A stretch of 64,000 bases of DNA. It comes from 34-65-8 sp964516135 (GTDB lineage: Bacteria; Pseudomonadota; Alphaproteobacteria; Sphingomonadales; Sphingomonadaceae). The first letter of the stretch is position 1, and every line of letters starts with the position of its first letter. Under the pieces are notes generated by a model. That model searched no databases. It was given only the letters and a program-made list of their open reading frames with translations, and was not told where the DNA came from. Below, one piece after another: positions 9,555 to 17,927 of the stretch. The stretch covers positions 39,841-103,840 of the forward strand of contig CAZEWN010000007.1 of assembly GCA_964516135.1 (NCBI GenBank), written 5' to 3'. Made by a program: the position numbers and the translations under genes.

Positions 9555-9572
9555 CTTGCGACGATCTTCACC

Positions 9573-9585
9573 CACAGCTTCCCAC
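9573..9585 (+). promoter_or_regulatory. Candidate integrase arm-type repeat, left end
   Basis: CACAGCTTCCCAC matches CACAGCTTCTCAC at 17839-17851 in 12 of 13 positions and in the same orientation. The left copy begins 60 bases after the core and the right copy ends 59 bases before it. An overlapping 9-mer CTTCCCACA (9578-9586) recurs at 17820-17828. A role as integrase binding sites is inferred from placement. Confidence 0.45.
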
Positions 9586-9621
9586 ATGGCTTCGCACCAC
9601 GCGTGCGCGGGCCCTTGCCTG

Positions 9622-9647
9622 CGTTCGCCGAACGCGTTCGGCGAACG
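9622..9647. promoter_or_regulatory. 26-bp perfect palindrome just upstream of the integrase start
   Basis: Two 13-base arms are exact reverse complements centred at 9634/9635; the central 14 bases are CCGAACGCGTTCGG. The same 14-base core sits in an 18-bp palindrome at 17776-17793 near the other island end. It ends 12 bases before the preferred integrase ATG, so it could act as an operator, as an accessory recombination site, or both. Confidence 0.65.
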
Positions 9648-9659
9648 GGCTCGCTGACG

Positions 9660-11723
9660 ATGCGTCAGCAGAGCTATCTCGTCCGAAAAGGCGCTCGCTA
9701 TCACTTTCGTCGCCTGCTCATTTGCGACTACAAATGTGCACGTTCCATAAGCATCGCATTGGGCACCGCTGACCCTGTCGAGGCACGTCGTCTCGCGCGG
9801 CGGCTCGCTGCAAAATGGGACGAACTGGCGATGCATCTGGAGCCGAGAATCGAGCGGGGCACGCTGACCCTTGATGAGCAGGAGACGCTATTTCGCAAGG
9901 GTCTCAAGGATGAGCTGGCACGAGCCACCGCAGGCTACACCGCGCCCATAGGCACAACGATGCCGCATCCCGCGCATCACACGATCATGGCTGCCGCTTA
10001 CAGAATTGTTGCGCGGGTGCCGCACGATGCTGCGCGTATTCCGGCCGACGTTTTGCAGGCAGAGGTCGACGAGAATTGGTCTGACGCTGACGTGGCGCTT
10101 CTCCTCCAAACACTGCGTTGGCTGGTAACGCCCATGAGCGTGAGTCGCACAAACGCAAAGGAAACCCTTGCTGCGCTGGGTGGTCCGGCCAGCGAAGGGG
10201 CTATCCGCGAGGCACGCTCGCAGCTTCTTCGTGGATACGCGGAAGCGCACGAGCGAACTGCCGCGGCGATCGGAGCTAAATATGACGTAAGGCGGGCGGG
10301 CGCTATAGCCCTTCTCGGCGATCAATGGGCTGGCCAAGTTCATCGTGCAGCGAAAGATCGATCGCAATGCGAGGAGCAGAAACCAACGAACCCTGCGGAC
10401 CCGCAGAATGACGGCAACCTATTCTTCGCCAGGACAACGGAGGTCCGCTTCAGCGAACAGATATCGGATCTGCACGATAAGATGTTCGAGGACAATGGCT
10501 GGCAGCCCGACAACAACAAGACGCGGCACATGCTCGAAGCCTTCGCCTGGCTGACAGGCGACAAGAAGATGTCCGATTATGAGCCGTCGGACATCGATGA
10601 GTATGTCCGGCGGATTGCGCGGATACCAAAGGGCTTCGACTGGGGCCGCTTACACAAGTCCCGCGGAATGGCGGTGCCGTTCGACCCTGCGGCATTCCCG
10701 AAGCCAAAGGCCGCCGATCGCCGGTCGGACAGGACGATCAATAGTCATCTGTCGAAGATGGAAGCGGCGGCGGTGGTCCTGAAGAAGACGTATTGGCTGC
10801 CGAGGCAAGGCTACGGTCAAGTCATGGTTTTTGAGGATGCTCGCAAGCGGATCGTTCACGATGATCACGATCCAGCACGCGTTCCCCTAACGGAGGCCAA
10901 TCTCGTCGCGCTCTATGGGCTCCCGCTGTGGCAGGGGGGCGGAGGATCTGGCGCCAGAGTGAAGCCATCGACAAGCCCAACGATTTACCAGGATGCGGCA
11001 TATTGGGTGCCGCTGCTCGGCACCTACGCCGGAATGTCGCGCGAGGAGGCCTGCGGGCTCGAATTGATCGATGTGGAGATCGAGGCTGAAACGCCGTATG
11101 TCCTCGTCCGCGCCAATATGACGAAGACGAAAGACGGGGAAACGCCGAGCGGCCTGAAGCGGGCCTCTCGTCGTAGAGCCTTGCCACTGCATCCGCAGCT
11201 GCTGCGACTCGGTTTCGCCGATTATGTCGCAGCGATCGCGGCGGAGGGGTGGGATATGCTCTTTCCCGAATTGTACGGCGAGCTCGACAAGACCGCGGAG
11301 TATGTCCGTTGGAAGAAGCCCGGCGGACCGAAGTTCTACGCCACGGCGTGGCGTTACATGATCGATGCGGCGCATTCGGTGGTTCCACTGCCGATGACGT
11401 CGACAGGCAAACACGCCGACTTCCACTCACAGCGCACGTTTCACTACAGCGCGATGGCTGGCGAGGATGTGAGCGAGGCGCTGCTAGCTCGCCACGTAGG
11501 CCATAGCCAACGCACCACCGGCGGCAGGAACTACAATCGCCGCGCGCTTGCCCTAGGCGAAGAGCGGGAGCTGGCGGAACGGCTCAAGGTCCTTGTGCGC
11601 GAAGTGCCGAACGTGACCGGTCACATCCCCAAACCGGACAAGGTGCATCTGCTTCACCTGAACAAACGATCAAGGGTCGGTTCCGCGCCGGGTCGTAACG
11701 CAGCCGACCGCTTCCTGGCATGA
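9660..11723 (+). CDS. Tyrosine-type site-specific integrase of the island
   Basis: Expected to catalyse integration and excision of the island at tRNA-Gly. The product is 687 residues from ATG 9660 (MRQQSYLVRKG). A GTG at 9603 would place the 26-bp palindrome inside the gene and is less likely. The N-terminus YLVRKGARYHFRR matches the arm-binding domain (DUF6538 type) of large sphingomonad integrases. Catalytic-domain marks are the arginine in GMSREEACGLE (about residue 460), HSQR (about 588), ARHVGHS and the nucleophilic tyrosine in GGRNYNRR (about 625). It faces the type IIG gene and ends 10 bases from its stop. Confidence 0.88.
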   Translation: MRQQSYLVRKGARYHFRRLLICDYKCARSISIALGTADPVEARRLARRLAAKWDELAMHLEPRIERGTLTLDEQETLFRKGLKDELARATAGYTAPIGTTMPHPAHHTIMAAAYRIVARVPHDAARIPADVLQAEVDENWSDADVALLLQTLRWLVTPMSVSRTNAKETLAALGGPASEGAIREARSQLLRGYAEAHERTAAAIGAKYDVRRAGAIALLGDQWAGQVHRAAKDRSQCEEQKPTNPADPQNDGNLFFARTTEVRFSEQISDLHDKMFEDNGWQPDNNKTRHMLEAFAWLTGDKKMSDYEPSDIDEYVRRIARIPKGFDWGRLHKSRGMAVPFDPAAFPKPKAADRRSDRTINSHLSKMEAAAVVLKKTYWLPRQGYGQVMVFEDARKRIVHDDHDPARVPLTEANLVALYGLPLWQGGGGSGARVKPSTSPTIYQDAAYWVPLLGTYAGMSREEACGLELIDVEIEAETPYVLVRANMTKTKDGETPSGLKRASRRRALPLHPQLLRLGFADYVAAIAAEGWDMLFPELYGELDKTAEYVRWKKPGGPKFYATAWRYMIDAAHSVVPLPMTSTGKHADFHSQRTFHYSAMAGEDVSEALLARHVGHSQRTTGGRNYNRRALALGEERELAERLKVLVREVPNVTGHIPKPDKVHLLHLNKRSRVGSAPGRNAADRFLA

Positions 11724-11733
11724 TCGATGCTGG

Positions 11734-14700
11734 CTAGATATTTGCCTCCAGCAGCGCGATTTCCTCGGCGTCGAGGTCGAACAGTGCGTAGACCTTGGCG
11801 TTTATCTCCCGCTCACAGGTTCGGATGCGGTCGGTCAGGCGGTCGATTTCTGCGCGGCTTTCGCCAAGCCAGCTGTCCCACTCATTGCGCTCCTTCAAGG
11901 GTATATCGGCTTTCAGCGCCTTCTTCACCTCTTTCTGGAAGGCGGCGAGATTGGGCAAGGTCCACCATTCTTTCAGCTTGCTGTTCAGCTTCGCCGATGC
12001 CGGATCGGCAGCGAGGTCAGGGATTCGGCGTGTGACCTGTTGCTGCAATCGATAGCGTTCCTGCGCGGCCTGCTGCGCTTCCTCGGCGAGGGCGGCAAGT
12101 GCAACTTCCTGATCATCGGTTGCGGTAGGAATAGGCAGAGTTTCGATATCCGCTGCGTCTGCCTGAGAAAACCGCCACTCAAATCAGTACTTTGCGAACG
12201 GAGGTGCTGCCAACATGCTGGCGAATTTAGAATCGCAAGGAGGAAATACCCCGCTTGAGGAATCGCAAATAGAGCGTTGTTGGGGTAGTTCGCCTGATCA
12301 TCGAACATGAATTCAGCGCGCTTTAGAAATCGGGAATAGATTATTTTTTCAGATTTGAATGCTTCCGAATACGCCTCCTGCGCCTGCTGCAACTCATACC
12401 ATTCCTGTATGGTAGCGCGCTTCTCCAACCGATCCTTGAACGGCAGCAGCCAGTCGCGGATGGCGGGATAGTCGTCGATGGCGATCCGGTTCTTGGGGAT
12501 ATAGATGATCCATAGGCCCCGCGGTTCGGCCCGCCAGCGTTTCAGATCCTTCCCCTCCAGCCACGGCTTCAGCAATTCCGCCGACCGGGCATGCTCACGG
12601 CAGAGCCGCTCCTTGGTCGGCGTGTCGATGACGAAGGCTTCGTTCAGACCGGTCTTGATCCCGTAGAGCGGAGAGCCATAAACCTCCTTCAACGTCGGTC
12701 GCCCTCCGACGATCTTTTCGCGGAGGCGCCGCAGAGCCGGGCTCTCCAGCTCCCACGAGCCATCGTCCAGCGCTGCTTGCGGATAGGGCTCACGCGCCTC
12801 TTTGTAGGCGTTGGCGAAGTCGGCCTCCGGCAGCGTGTCCACTTTCCAGAATTCGAGCGCATGGTCCGGCTCCGGGGCACCTGCGCGCAAGATCACAATG
12901 ACCGGGTAAGTCGTCACCCCCGCAAAGATCTGGATATCGCCAAAATCGACCACAATCTCGATCGCGGATCTGGTGCGCAGGAAAGTGCGCAGGGGCTTGC
13001 CCGACCCGGTCTTGAAGAACGTCGAGTTGCTGATGAAGCCGAGCCTTCCGCCGGGTTTGAGCAGATTGACGCCGCGTTCGAAGAAATAGGCATAGAGGTC
13101 CGCGCGGTCGGAGACGACCTCGTACCGCTTTTCGAGCCAGGGCTTCATCGGCTTGAGCAATTCCATACGGACATAGGGCGGATTGCCCAGCACCACGTCG
13201 AAGCCGCCCTCGGCGAAGACCTGCGGGAAGGCGTCCTTCCACGCGAAGCCATGTTCACGATAGGCGTAGCTCGAATCCTCGATCAGGCTGTCGCCGACCT
13301 TGAGATTGCCGTCGAGGCTGTCGAGAACCTTGCCACGCCGTGCGGTCTTGATCCACAGGCTGAGCTTGGCGATCTCCACGCTCTCGCTGTTGACGTCCAC
13401 ACCGAATAGATTGTTCGTCAGGATCTCGCTGTCAGGATCGTAGAGGTCGCCTATGTGGCCGGTGCCGGCGAGTTCGGCGATGCGGGTATTGGCTTGCTCC
13501 AGCGCGGCCTTCAGCCAGTCGAACGCCATGATCAAGAAAACGCCCGATCCGCAAGCCGGATCGACAATGCGCAGGCGCGTTAGCCGGTCCCGATATTCTT
13601 CCCACGCGTTGCGTTCGGACTTGGCCGATTTCCACCGGATGGGGTCGTCATCAGTCTTGGCACCCGGCTTCGCGTGTCGGGCGAGAATGTCGGCAAAGAT
13701 TTCCCGCTCGTGCGCGCCCAGCGTCTGACCGACAATGAAACGGGCAACGTAATCCGGGGTGTAGACGACCCCATCGCGCTTGCGCCGCCCGCTGGTGCCG
13801 CTGGCCTTGGTCTCGGCGAGAGGCTCGCCCAGCGCCTGCGCCTGCAATGCCTCCACGTCGGCGATGGATTGTTCGAAGATATGACCGAGGACGGTCACCG
13901 AGACCTCGCTGGCAAAATCGTATTCGGCGAGCCGCTTGAACCCCTCGCAGATTGCGTCGGGCAGGTGCAGCTGGGGGATGACCGGATCGCGGGAGAACAG
14001 ACCACCGTTGTAACGCGGGATATTGAGCTGGGTATTGCCTTCATCAATGGCGCGGAACAGGCCGAGAAAGTTCTGCCAGACGGGCCGGGGATTGTAGGGA
14101 TCGGCGTGTTCGAATGCGCGTAGCAGGCTATCATCAGGCAGCAGGCCATTGTCTTCGGCAAAGGCGATGAAGAGTACGCGATCAAGGATGGTTTGCGCCG
14201 CACTGATGGCTTCCAGTGGGTCCATCTCGGGCTGGTCGGCGCGCACCGCATCGATTAGCTGGCCGCGCAATTCCCTGTAGAGCAGATAGAGCGCGGTGGT
14301 AATATCGCGGTCTTCGCGGCGACTCTGGGCGAGGATTTCTGCCGTCCGCCCGCCGAGAAGGTTGTCCGCGGACAGGAGCAGCAGCATCCGCTTCGCCAAC
14401 GCCGGGTCGTCGCCCTGCGACAGGTCGAACGTCTCGACAAATTGCCGCCCTTCGGCGTAGCTGTAGAGGCGGATCTCGAGGTAGTTCGAGACCAGCACCC
14501 ACTTAGTCCCGACATTGTCGGAGGCGTATTCCCATGCCTGTTGCACCGGGCTTTTCGCCCGGCCCGGCATGATAGCGTCGAGATCGCGCGTCTTTGCACC
14601 CTTCAACTCGAACGGTGCAACGATGGTCTTCGTATCCGGCGTGAAATGGCCGAGCGCTAGGTCGACCACGCCTGATCCGACCGACGTCTTCGAGGCGACG

Positions 14701-14921
14701 GTCCACTCGCCGGTCTCATTGAACGGCCGGTAACCCAAAAACGCGCTGACGATCCGGTCCTTGAACTGGTCTTCGATTTCCGTCTCGGACTGCGTGTGGA
14801 TGCTGCCGTCGCGGATGGTGGAAGCCCAGGCGCGCAAGATGCCGAGCTTATCCCCACTCGGAACGCTGATGGATGCAAGCTGCCGGTTGAGGGTTTTGCG
14901 GTTGAATAGGGCTTCGGTCAT
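11734..14921 (-). pseudogene. Type IIG restriction-modification enzyme (Eco57I-like), frameshifted near the C-terminus
   Basis: One polypeptide would methylate and cut DNA. The main frame (start ATG 14921) has an N-terminal nuclease-like part with VDLALG...APFELKGAK (D..ExK pattern), then the methyltransferase motif I VDPACGSGVF, motif IV GNPPYV, and a TaqI-like specificity region. Near 12163-12180 the frame changes: main-frame reading turns to nonsense after LSGGFL, while the next frame reads on as QADAADIETLPIP and continues as a coherent helical tail to the stop at 11734. Restoring one base in the plus-strand stretch around 12168 would rejoin them as GGF-R-QADAAD. It is either inactivated or a sequencing error. 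The methyltransferase motifs are intact. Confidence 0.85.
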
Positions 14922-15051
14922 GCAGAACGCTTAACCGATTTATCTCTTCCTGCTAGGCGGCCTCGTCCAATTCTCTCAGTTCGCCCCAGACAGAGGCGGT
15001 CAAAGATGGTTGCCAGCGCGAGCGGGAGATGGAGTAGCGCATTTTTTGCGA

Positions 15052-15093
15052 TGCACCGGACCGGCGCTGTCCGAATTTCTCCGGTCCGGCGCA
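15052..15093. repeat. Inverted repeat between the exonuclease-like gene and the type IIG gene
   Basis: CCGGACCGG (15056-15064) and CCGGTCCGG (15081-15089) pair perfectly and are extended outward by three more pairs after one mismatch; the loop is 16 bases. It lies in the 186-base gap downstream of the minus-strand exonuclease-like gene. No T-run follows on the minus strand, so it may be a 3'-end stabilising hairpin, not an intrinsic terminator. No gene is seen in the gap. Confidence 0.5.
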
Positions 15094-15107
15094 TATGGAG
15101 GTGTGGC

Positions 15108-15866
15108 TCAGGCCGCGCTGTCATAACCTTCGGCGATGAGATCGTGTAGGCCATCGGCGTAGGCTCGCAATTCGCCCGCCAGCGTGTGATCCGGCCGCCG
15201 TCGCAGGAACCCTTCGATAAGCGCGATGATAGCGGGTTCCAGTCGCAAGCCGTCCGTACCCTGCGACACGAGCCAACCGACCTTCGCGATGGCGAGCAGC
15301 AGGCAGTCCAGTTCGACGTGATCGCGCAGGTTCTGCCATGCGGCGTCGCTTGCCGGGCGGGGCACGCTCGGCTTCGCGGCAACAAGGTCGAAGGGCACCC
15401 CCATCCTCAGCAAAACCTGGCTGAGATGGGTCCACGTCCGGCCTCCCCCTTTTAGCATCAAGCCAAGGTCGAGATGAGGCCGAGGGCCCTTCCGGCCTGG
15501 CTGGTCGACAAGCTGAGGTGGTAGCTGCTGGCCGTGGGCCATGCTCGCGAGCAGGAAGATCGGAATGTCCGTGGCGAGCCCGCCGTAGGTGAGAACTGGC
15601 TTGTCTTCGTTCGCGCGAAGATAGTCGAACACCTTTCGGACCACGCCTTCTTCGCTGATCCAGTCCCTTTCGCTCCAGCTGCCGATCTCGCCGGTACTGA
15701 CGCGGCCTTCGTCGTCGATGGTGAACTGGAATACTCCGGCCGCCATGACCCGCTTCACGGCGACCGCGCGGCGGTGCGATTTGGGATCCATTGCGCGATG
15801 GGTATCGTACAGGTTCTTGTCCCAGTGGAATTCCGCGTCGAGCGCGAGATACGTCTTCTTGGCCAT
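15108..15866 (-). CDS. DEDD-type (DnaQ-like) 3'-5' exonuclease-like protein
   Basis: Product of 252 residues from ATG 15866, which has AAAGGA 8-9 bases upstream. Acidic residues fall in the order expected for a DEDD nuclease: ALDAEF (first Asp/Glu pair, residue 6 onward), TYGGLATDIPIF (motif II region), PHLDLGLML, and HVELDCLLLA near residue 200 (motif III). This resembles the exonuclease domain of B-family polymerases standing alone. It has no polymerase or helicase domain. Metal-dependent nuclease activity is inferred from the pattern only. It is the downstream member of a minus-strand group in the island. Confidence 0.6.
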   Translation of the reverse strand: MAKKTYLALDAEFHWDKNLYDTHRAMDPKSHRRAVAVKRVMAAGVFQFTIDDEGRVSTGEIGSWSERDWISEEGVVRKVFDYLRANEDKPVLTYGGLATDIPIFLLASMAHGQQLPPQLVDQPGRKGPRPHLDLGLMLKGGGRTWTHLSQVLLRMGVPFDLVAAKPSVPRPASDAAWQNLRDHVELDCLLLAIAKVGWLVSQGTDGLRLEPAIIALIEGFLRRRPDHTLAGELRAYADGLHDLIAEGYDSAA

Positions 15867-15908
15867 TCTGCTTTTCCTTTCTCTAGCTGCTGGCATCTTC
15901 ACGCTTCG

Positions 15909-16493
15909 TCAGAAGGGGAGCGGCCGTGCCCGCTCGATCGCTCTCCAGGCCTCCCAGGCACTGGCGAGCGAGGTTCGTTCGTGCCGGGAGAAGTGTGACC
16001 AGAGGAATGCGAGCCAGAGGGCTTGCGCCTCCTCCGGCGCCCTGCGCGACCGGGACAGGATGTTCGAACCCGGACCGGCGCGCTCGATCCGGTAAGCAGC
16101 GGCGATCTCCTCCAGCACGCTGTTCGCGCACTCGAGGGGCAGGATGTCGAGATCTGCACGTTCCCGCTGAAGTAGCTGAAGGTCCGCCGGTGGCAGCGGT
16201 CCACCTGCAGCAAAAGAGTGCCGCAGGTAATGCTGGGGGGTGCGCGAAGCACGGGCGATGAGCGTCGCGCCGAACGGAATGCGCGAAGCCAGGCCAGCAA
16301 GGATCTCGGCGCGGGTCGCTGTCCTGTCGAACGCGGCATGGTCGAGTGAGAATCGCGCGCCGCTGTTCTTGGACCGGATGACCGTGAAGAGGGCGGTCGA
16401 ACGGGTGGCGGATCGCGGACTGAACTCGCTGCGATCGCGAATGATGGCGAGCGAACACAGCACGCGCGGATGGCGCTTGGCGATGTGGGGCAT
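15909..16493 (-). CDS. Island hypothetical protein, 194 aa
   Basis: Not recognised. The start ATG 16493 (MPHIAKRHPRV) has AGGAG/AGGA upstream. The protein is arginine-rich and soluble, with no membrane segment or signal. Features are an aliphatic block RAEILAGLASRIPFGATLIAR at about 75-95, an acidic-aliphatic helix DLDILPLECANSVLEEIAAAY in the middle, and a tryptophan-rich C-terminus (ALWLAFLWSHF, ASAWEAW). Its stop is 42 bases before the exonuclease-like start, so the two are probably co-transcribed. The longer open frame upstream of 16493 is antisense to the next gene and is not coding. Confidence 0.6.
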   Translation of the reverse strand: MPHIAKRHPRVLCSLAIIRDRSEFSPRSATRSTALFTVIRSKNSGARFSLDHAAFDRTATRAEILAGLASRIPFGATLIARASRTPQHYLRHSFAAGGPLPPADLQLLQRERADLDILPLECANSVLEEIAAAYRIERAGPGSNILSRSRRAPEEAQALWLAFLWSHFSRHERTSLASAWEAWRAIERARPLPF

Positions 16494-16582
16494 GTGGGGA
16501 ATTCCTGCTCCTGAAAGGAAACAGGCGGCGCCTCCTGATGGAAGCGCCGCCTGCGTGATGATGGCGGTAGGAGAAAAGGCCC

Positions 16583-17122
16583 TCAGGCCATGAAGTCGGC
16601 GAAGGCCTGCGCGTCGGTGAACAGGCCGAAATAGCCAGCTTCCCACTGCGCGGGGTCGACCTCGACCGTTCGCATGGCGGCGCGGATGTCCTCCCAGGCG
16701 CGTTCGACGCCGCGCTCGACCTTCGCGCGCGAAGGTGCCCCGCACGATGTCAGTAGGCAGCGCTTGTCGAGCCGGAATGCGTGGCCGCGATCGGTGGTGA
16801 CGAGCACCATCGGCTTGCTGCGGCGCAGGCGGCACGGCTCGACCTGCATGATCTGCGCGCCGTCCGTTGTCCGGTAGAGCAGCGCGAGACCTGCGCAGGT
16901 GGTGGTCTGGTCGTCGGCGAACAAAGCCATCAGCGAGTCCTGCCTCAACCGCATCGCGGCCCGCGCGACCATTTCGAGCGCCGGCTCGGAGGGGTAGTCC
17001 ATCGTGCCGATCGCCAGTGCGTCGGTTCCGGCGCCGGGGTCGGTCGGCAGACCCAGCGCTTGCGACAACGCACAGGTCAGCTGCTGGCGGGGACACGCCC
17101 CGCCCGTATCGAGATCGATCAT
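16583..17122 (-). CDS. Island hypothetical protein, 179 aa
   Basis: Not recognised. It starts MIDLDTGGACP at ATG 17122 with AAGGAAAT just upstream. A mixed alpha/beta protein is suggested, with strands such as GLALLYRTTDG and PMVLVTTDRGHAF, several cysteines (ACP, TTCAG, EPC, RCLLTSC), and an acidic C-terminus rich in aromatics (WEAGYFGLFTDAQAFADF). Codon use has the high third-position GC of the host. It is upstream of the 194-aa gene on the same strand, with a 90-base gap. Confidence 0.55.
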   Translation of the reverse strand: MIDLDTGGACPRQQLTCALSQALGLPTDPGAGTDALAIGTMDYPSEPALEMVARAAMRLRQDSLMALFADDQTTTCAGLALLYRTTDGAQIMQVEPCRLRRSKPMVLVTTDRGHAFRLDKRCLLTSCGAPSRAKVERGVERAWEDIRAAMRTVEVDPAQWEAGYFGLFTDAQAFADFMA

Positions 17123-17222
17123 CGTATTTCCTTATTTTGAGGATGGCGGCCTATCGGCCGGAGCTCTTTTTCCGTTCACCCGGAAGGCTCGCATTCTCAG
17201 CCTTTGCAAGGCGCTCTACCGT

Positions 17223-17459
17223 TCAAGCCGGTGTCCACGTTGTGTGGAAGCGGTACCGCTCGCTCGCGGGCAGCGGAACGATCGCCGGCTGCTGTCCGAT
17301 GGTTCGGACATACCAGTCGACTTCCTCTTGGTAGGATGCTGGGCGCACGTGCTTGCACCAGAGATTGTGAAGCCGTCCCCACGCCCAGCGGTAACGCTGC
17401 TCGCGTAGGTCGTCCCTGTAGCCGTTCCGCCTCACAATCGAGGCGGTGACCACCTCCAT
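17223..17459 (-). CDS. Small island hypothetical protein, about 78 aa
   Basis: Not recognised. The minus frame reads a coherent, Trp/Tyr/Arg-rich small protein (for example RYRWAWGRLHNLW and EEVDWYVRTIGQQP) ending TTWTPA. The start is uncertain: ATG 17459 or an internal GTG near 17438, with GGAGG lying between them. Its 5' end overlaps the 5' end of the plus-strand fragment at 17446, which is unusual for divergent genes, so one of the two starts must be elsewhere or the fragment is dead. A 100-base gap separates it from the 179-aa gene. Confidence 0.4.
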   Translation of the reverse strand: MEVVTASIVRRNGYRDDLREQRYRWAWGRLHNLWCKHVRPASYQEEVDWYVRTIGQQPAIVPLPASERYRFHTTWTPA

Positions 17460-17775
17460 CCGTTCCATTCCCGCAATCCAGGAGTTCGTCATGCGCTGCA
17501 TGGCACTCGGCGAGGAGGACGAGGGCGCGATCGCCCGAATGCTCGGCCTCAAGCGGGACTTAGTCGAGGGCGCCATGAACAGCCTCGTCACGGACGGATA
17601 CGCCGCGCGGGCGTTCATTCCCGGTGGGGTGGAGGCGTTCAGGCTGACCGAGACGGGCGAGAGGCGTCTTGCCGATGAGTTGGAGGAGATTCCTCAGGAG
17701 GAAATGCTGGTCATCGACTACGACGGCATCCGGCGCACGCCAATCCGGCTCACGGGCGAGAGCGTTAAACACGCA
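17446..17775 (+). pseudogene. N-terminal fragment of a winged-helix protein at the right end of the island
   Basis: The frame reads IPAIQEFVMRCMALGEED, then a DNA-binding-like helix pair (AIARMLGLKRDLVEGAMNSL) and an acidic segment with LTETGERRLADELEEIPQEE and DYDGIRR. This coherent character stops near 17770, where the 18-bp palindrome begins; beyond it the frame is low-quality sequence running through attR into host DNA. Codons before GTG 17446 also read plausibly (FRLTIEAV) back to a TAG at 17419, so the N-terminus may be damaged too. It resembles the front of a larger multi-domain protein whose rest has been lost; identity unknown. Confidence 0.5.
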
Positions 17776-17793
17776 GACCGAACGCGTTCGGTC
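17776..17793. promoter_or_regulatory. 18-bp perfect palindrome near the right end of the island
   Basis: GACCGAACG and CGTTCGGTC are exact reverse complements. The central 14 bases CCGAACGCGTTCGG are identical to the centre of the 26-bp palindrome at 9622-9647. The centre is about 125 bases from the attR core; the left one is about 121 bases from the attL core. Confidence 0.6.
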
Positions 17794-17819
17794 AGGATAC
17801 GACGACGGTGTGGCTTGAC

Positions 17820-17851
17820 CTTCCCACACAGGGGGATACACAGCTTCTCAC
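17820..17851 (+). promoter_or_regulatory. Candidate integrase arm-type repeats, right end
   Basis: Holds CTTCCCACA (17820-17828), shared with the left end at 9578-9586, and CACAGCTTCTCAC (17839-17851), a 12/13 match to 9573-9585. The second repeat ends 59 bases before the attR core. A recombination role is inferred from symmetry only. Confidence 0.4.
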
Positions 17852-17909
17852 CCAATCAGAAAACCACGGTTTTGTGCGACTTTCAGGGGTGTGTAGATGT
17901 GGAGCGGAA

Positions 17910-17927
17910 TCCCGCTACCCGCTCCAC
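17910..17927 (+). repeat. attR core: direct repeat tcccgctacccgctccac
   Basis: Exact 18-base copy of the tRNA-Gly 3' end, marking the far end of the island. No other part of a tRNA is present here. Just upstream, GGAGCGG (17901-17907) is the reverse complement of CCGCTCC inside the repeat (17919-17925), so the junction itself can form a short hairpin. Confidence 0.9.

Noticed and set aside
9603..9659. GTG 9603 as the integrase start
   Set aside because: It would place the 26-bp palindrome in the coding region, and the extra residues do not match the integrase N-terminal domain that begins at ATG 9660.
15909..17096. 395-codon minus-strand frame in the island
   Set aside because: Only the C-terminal part from ATG 16493 reads like a protein and has a ribosome-binding site. 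The upstream part is a shadow of the 179-aa gene in another frame.
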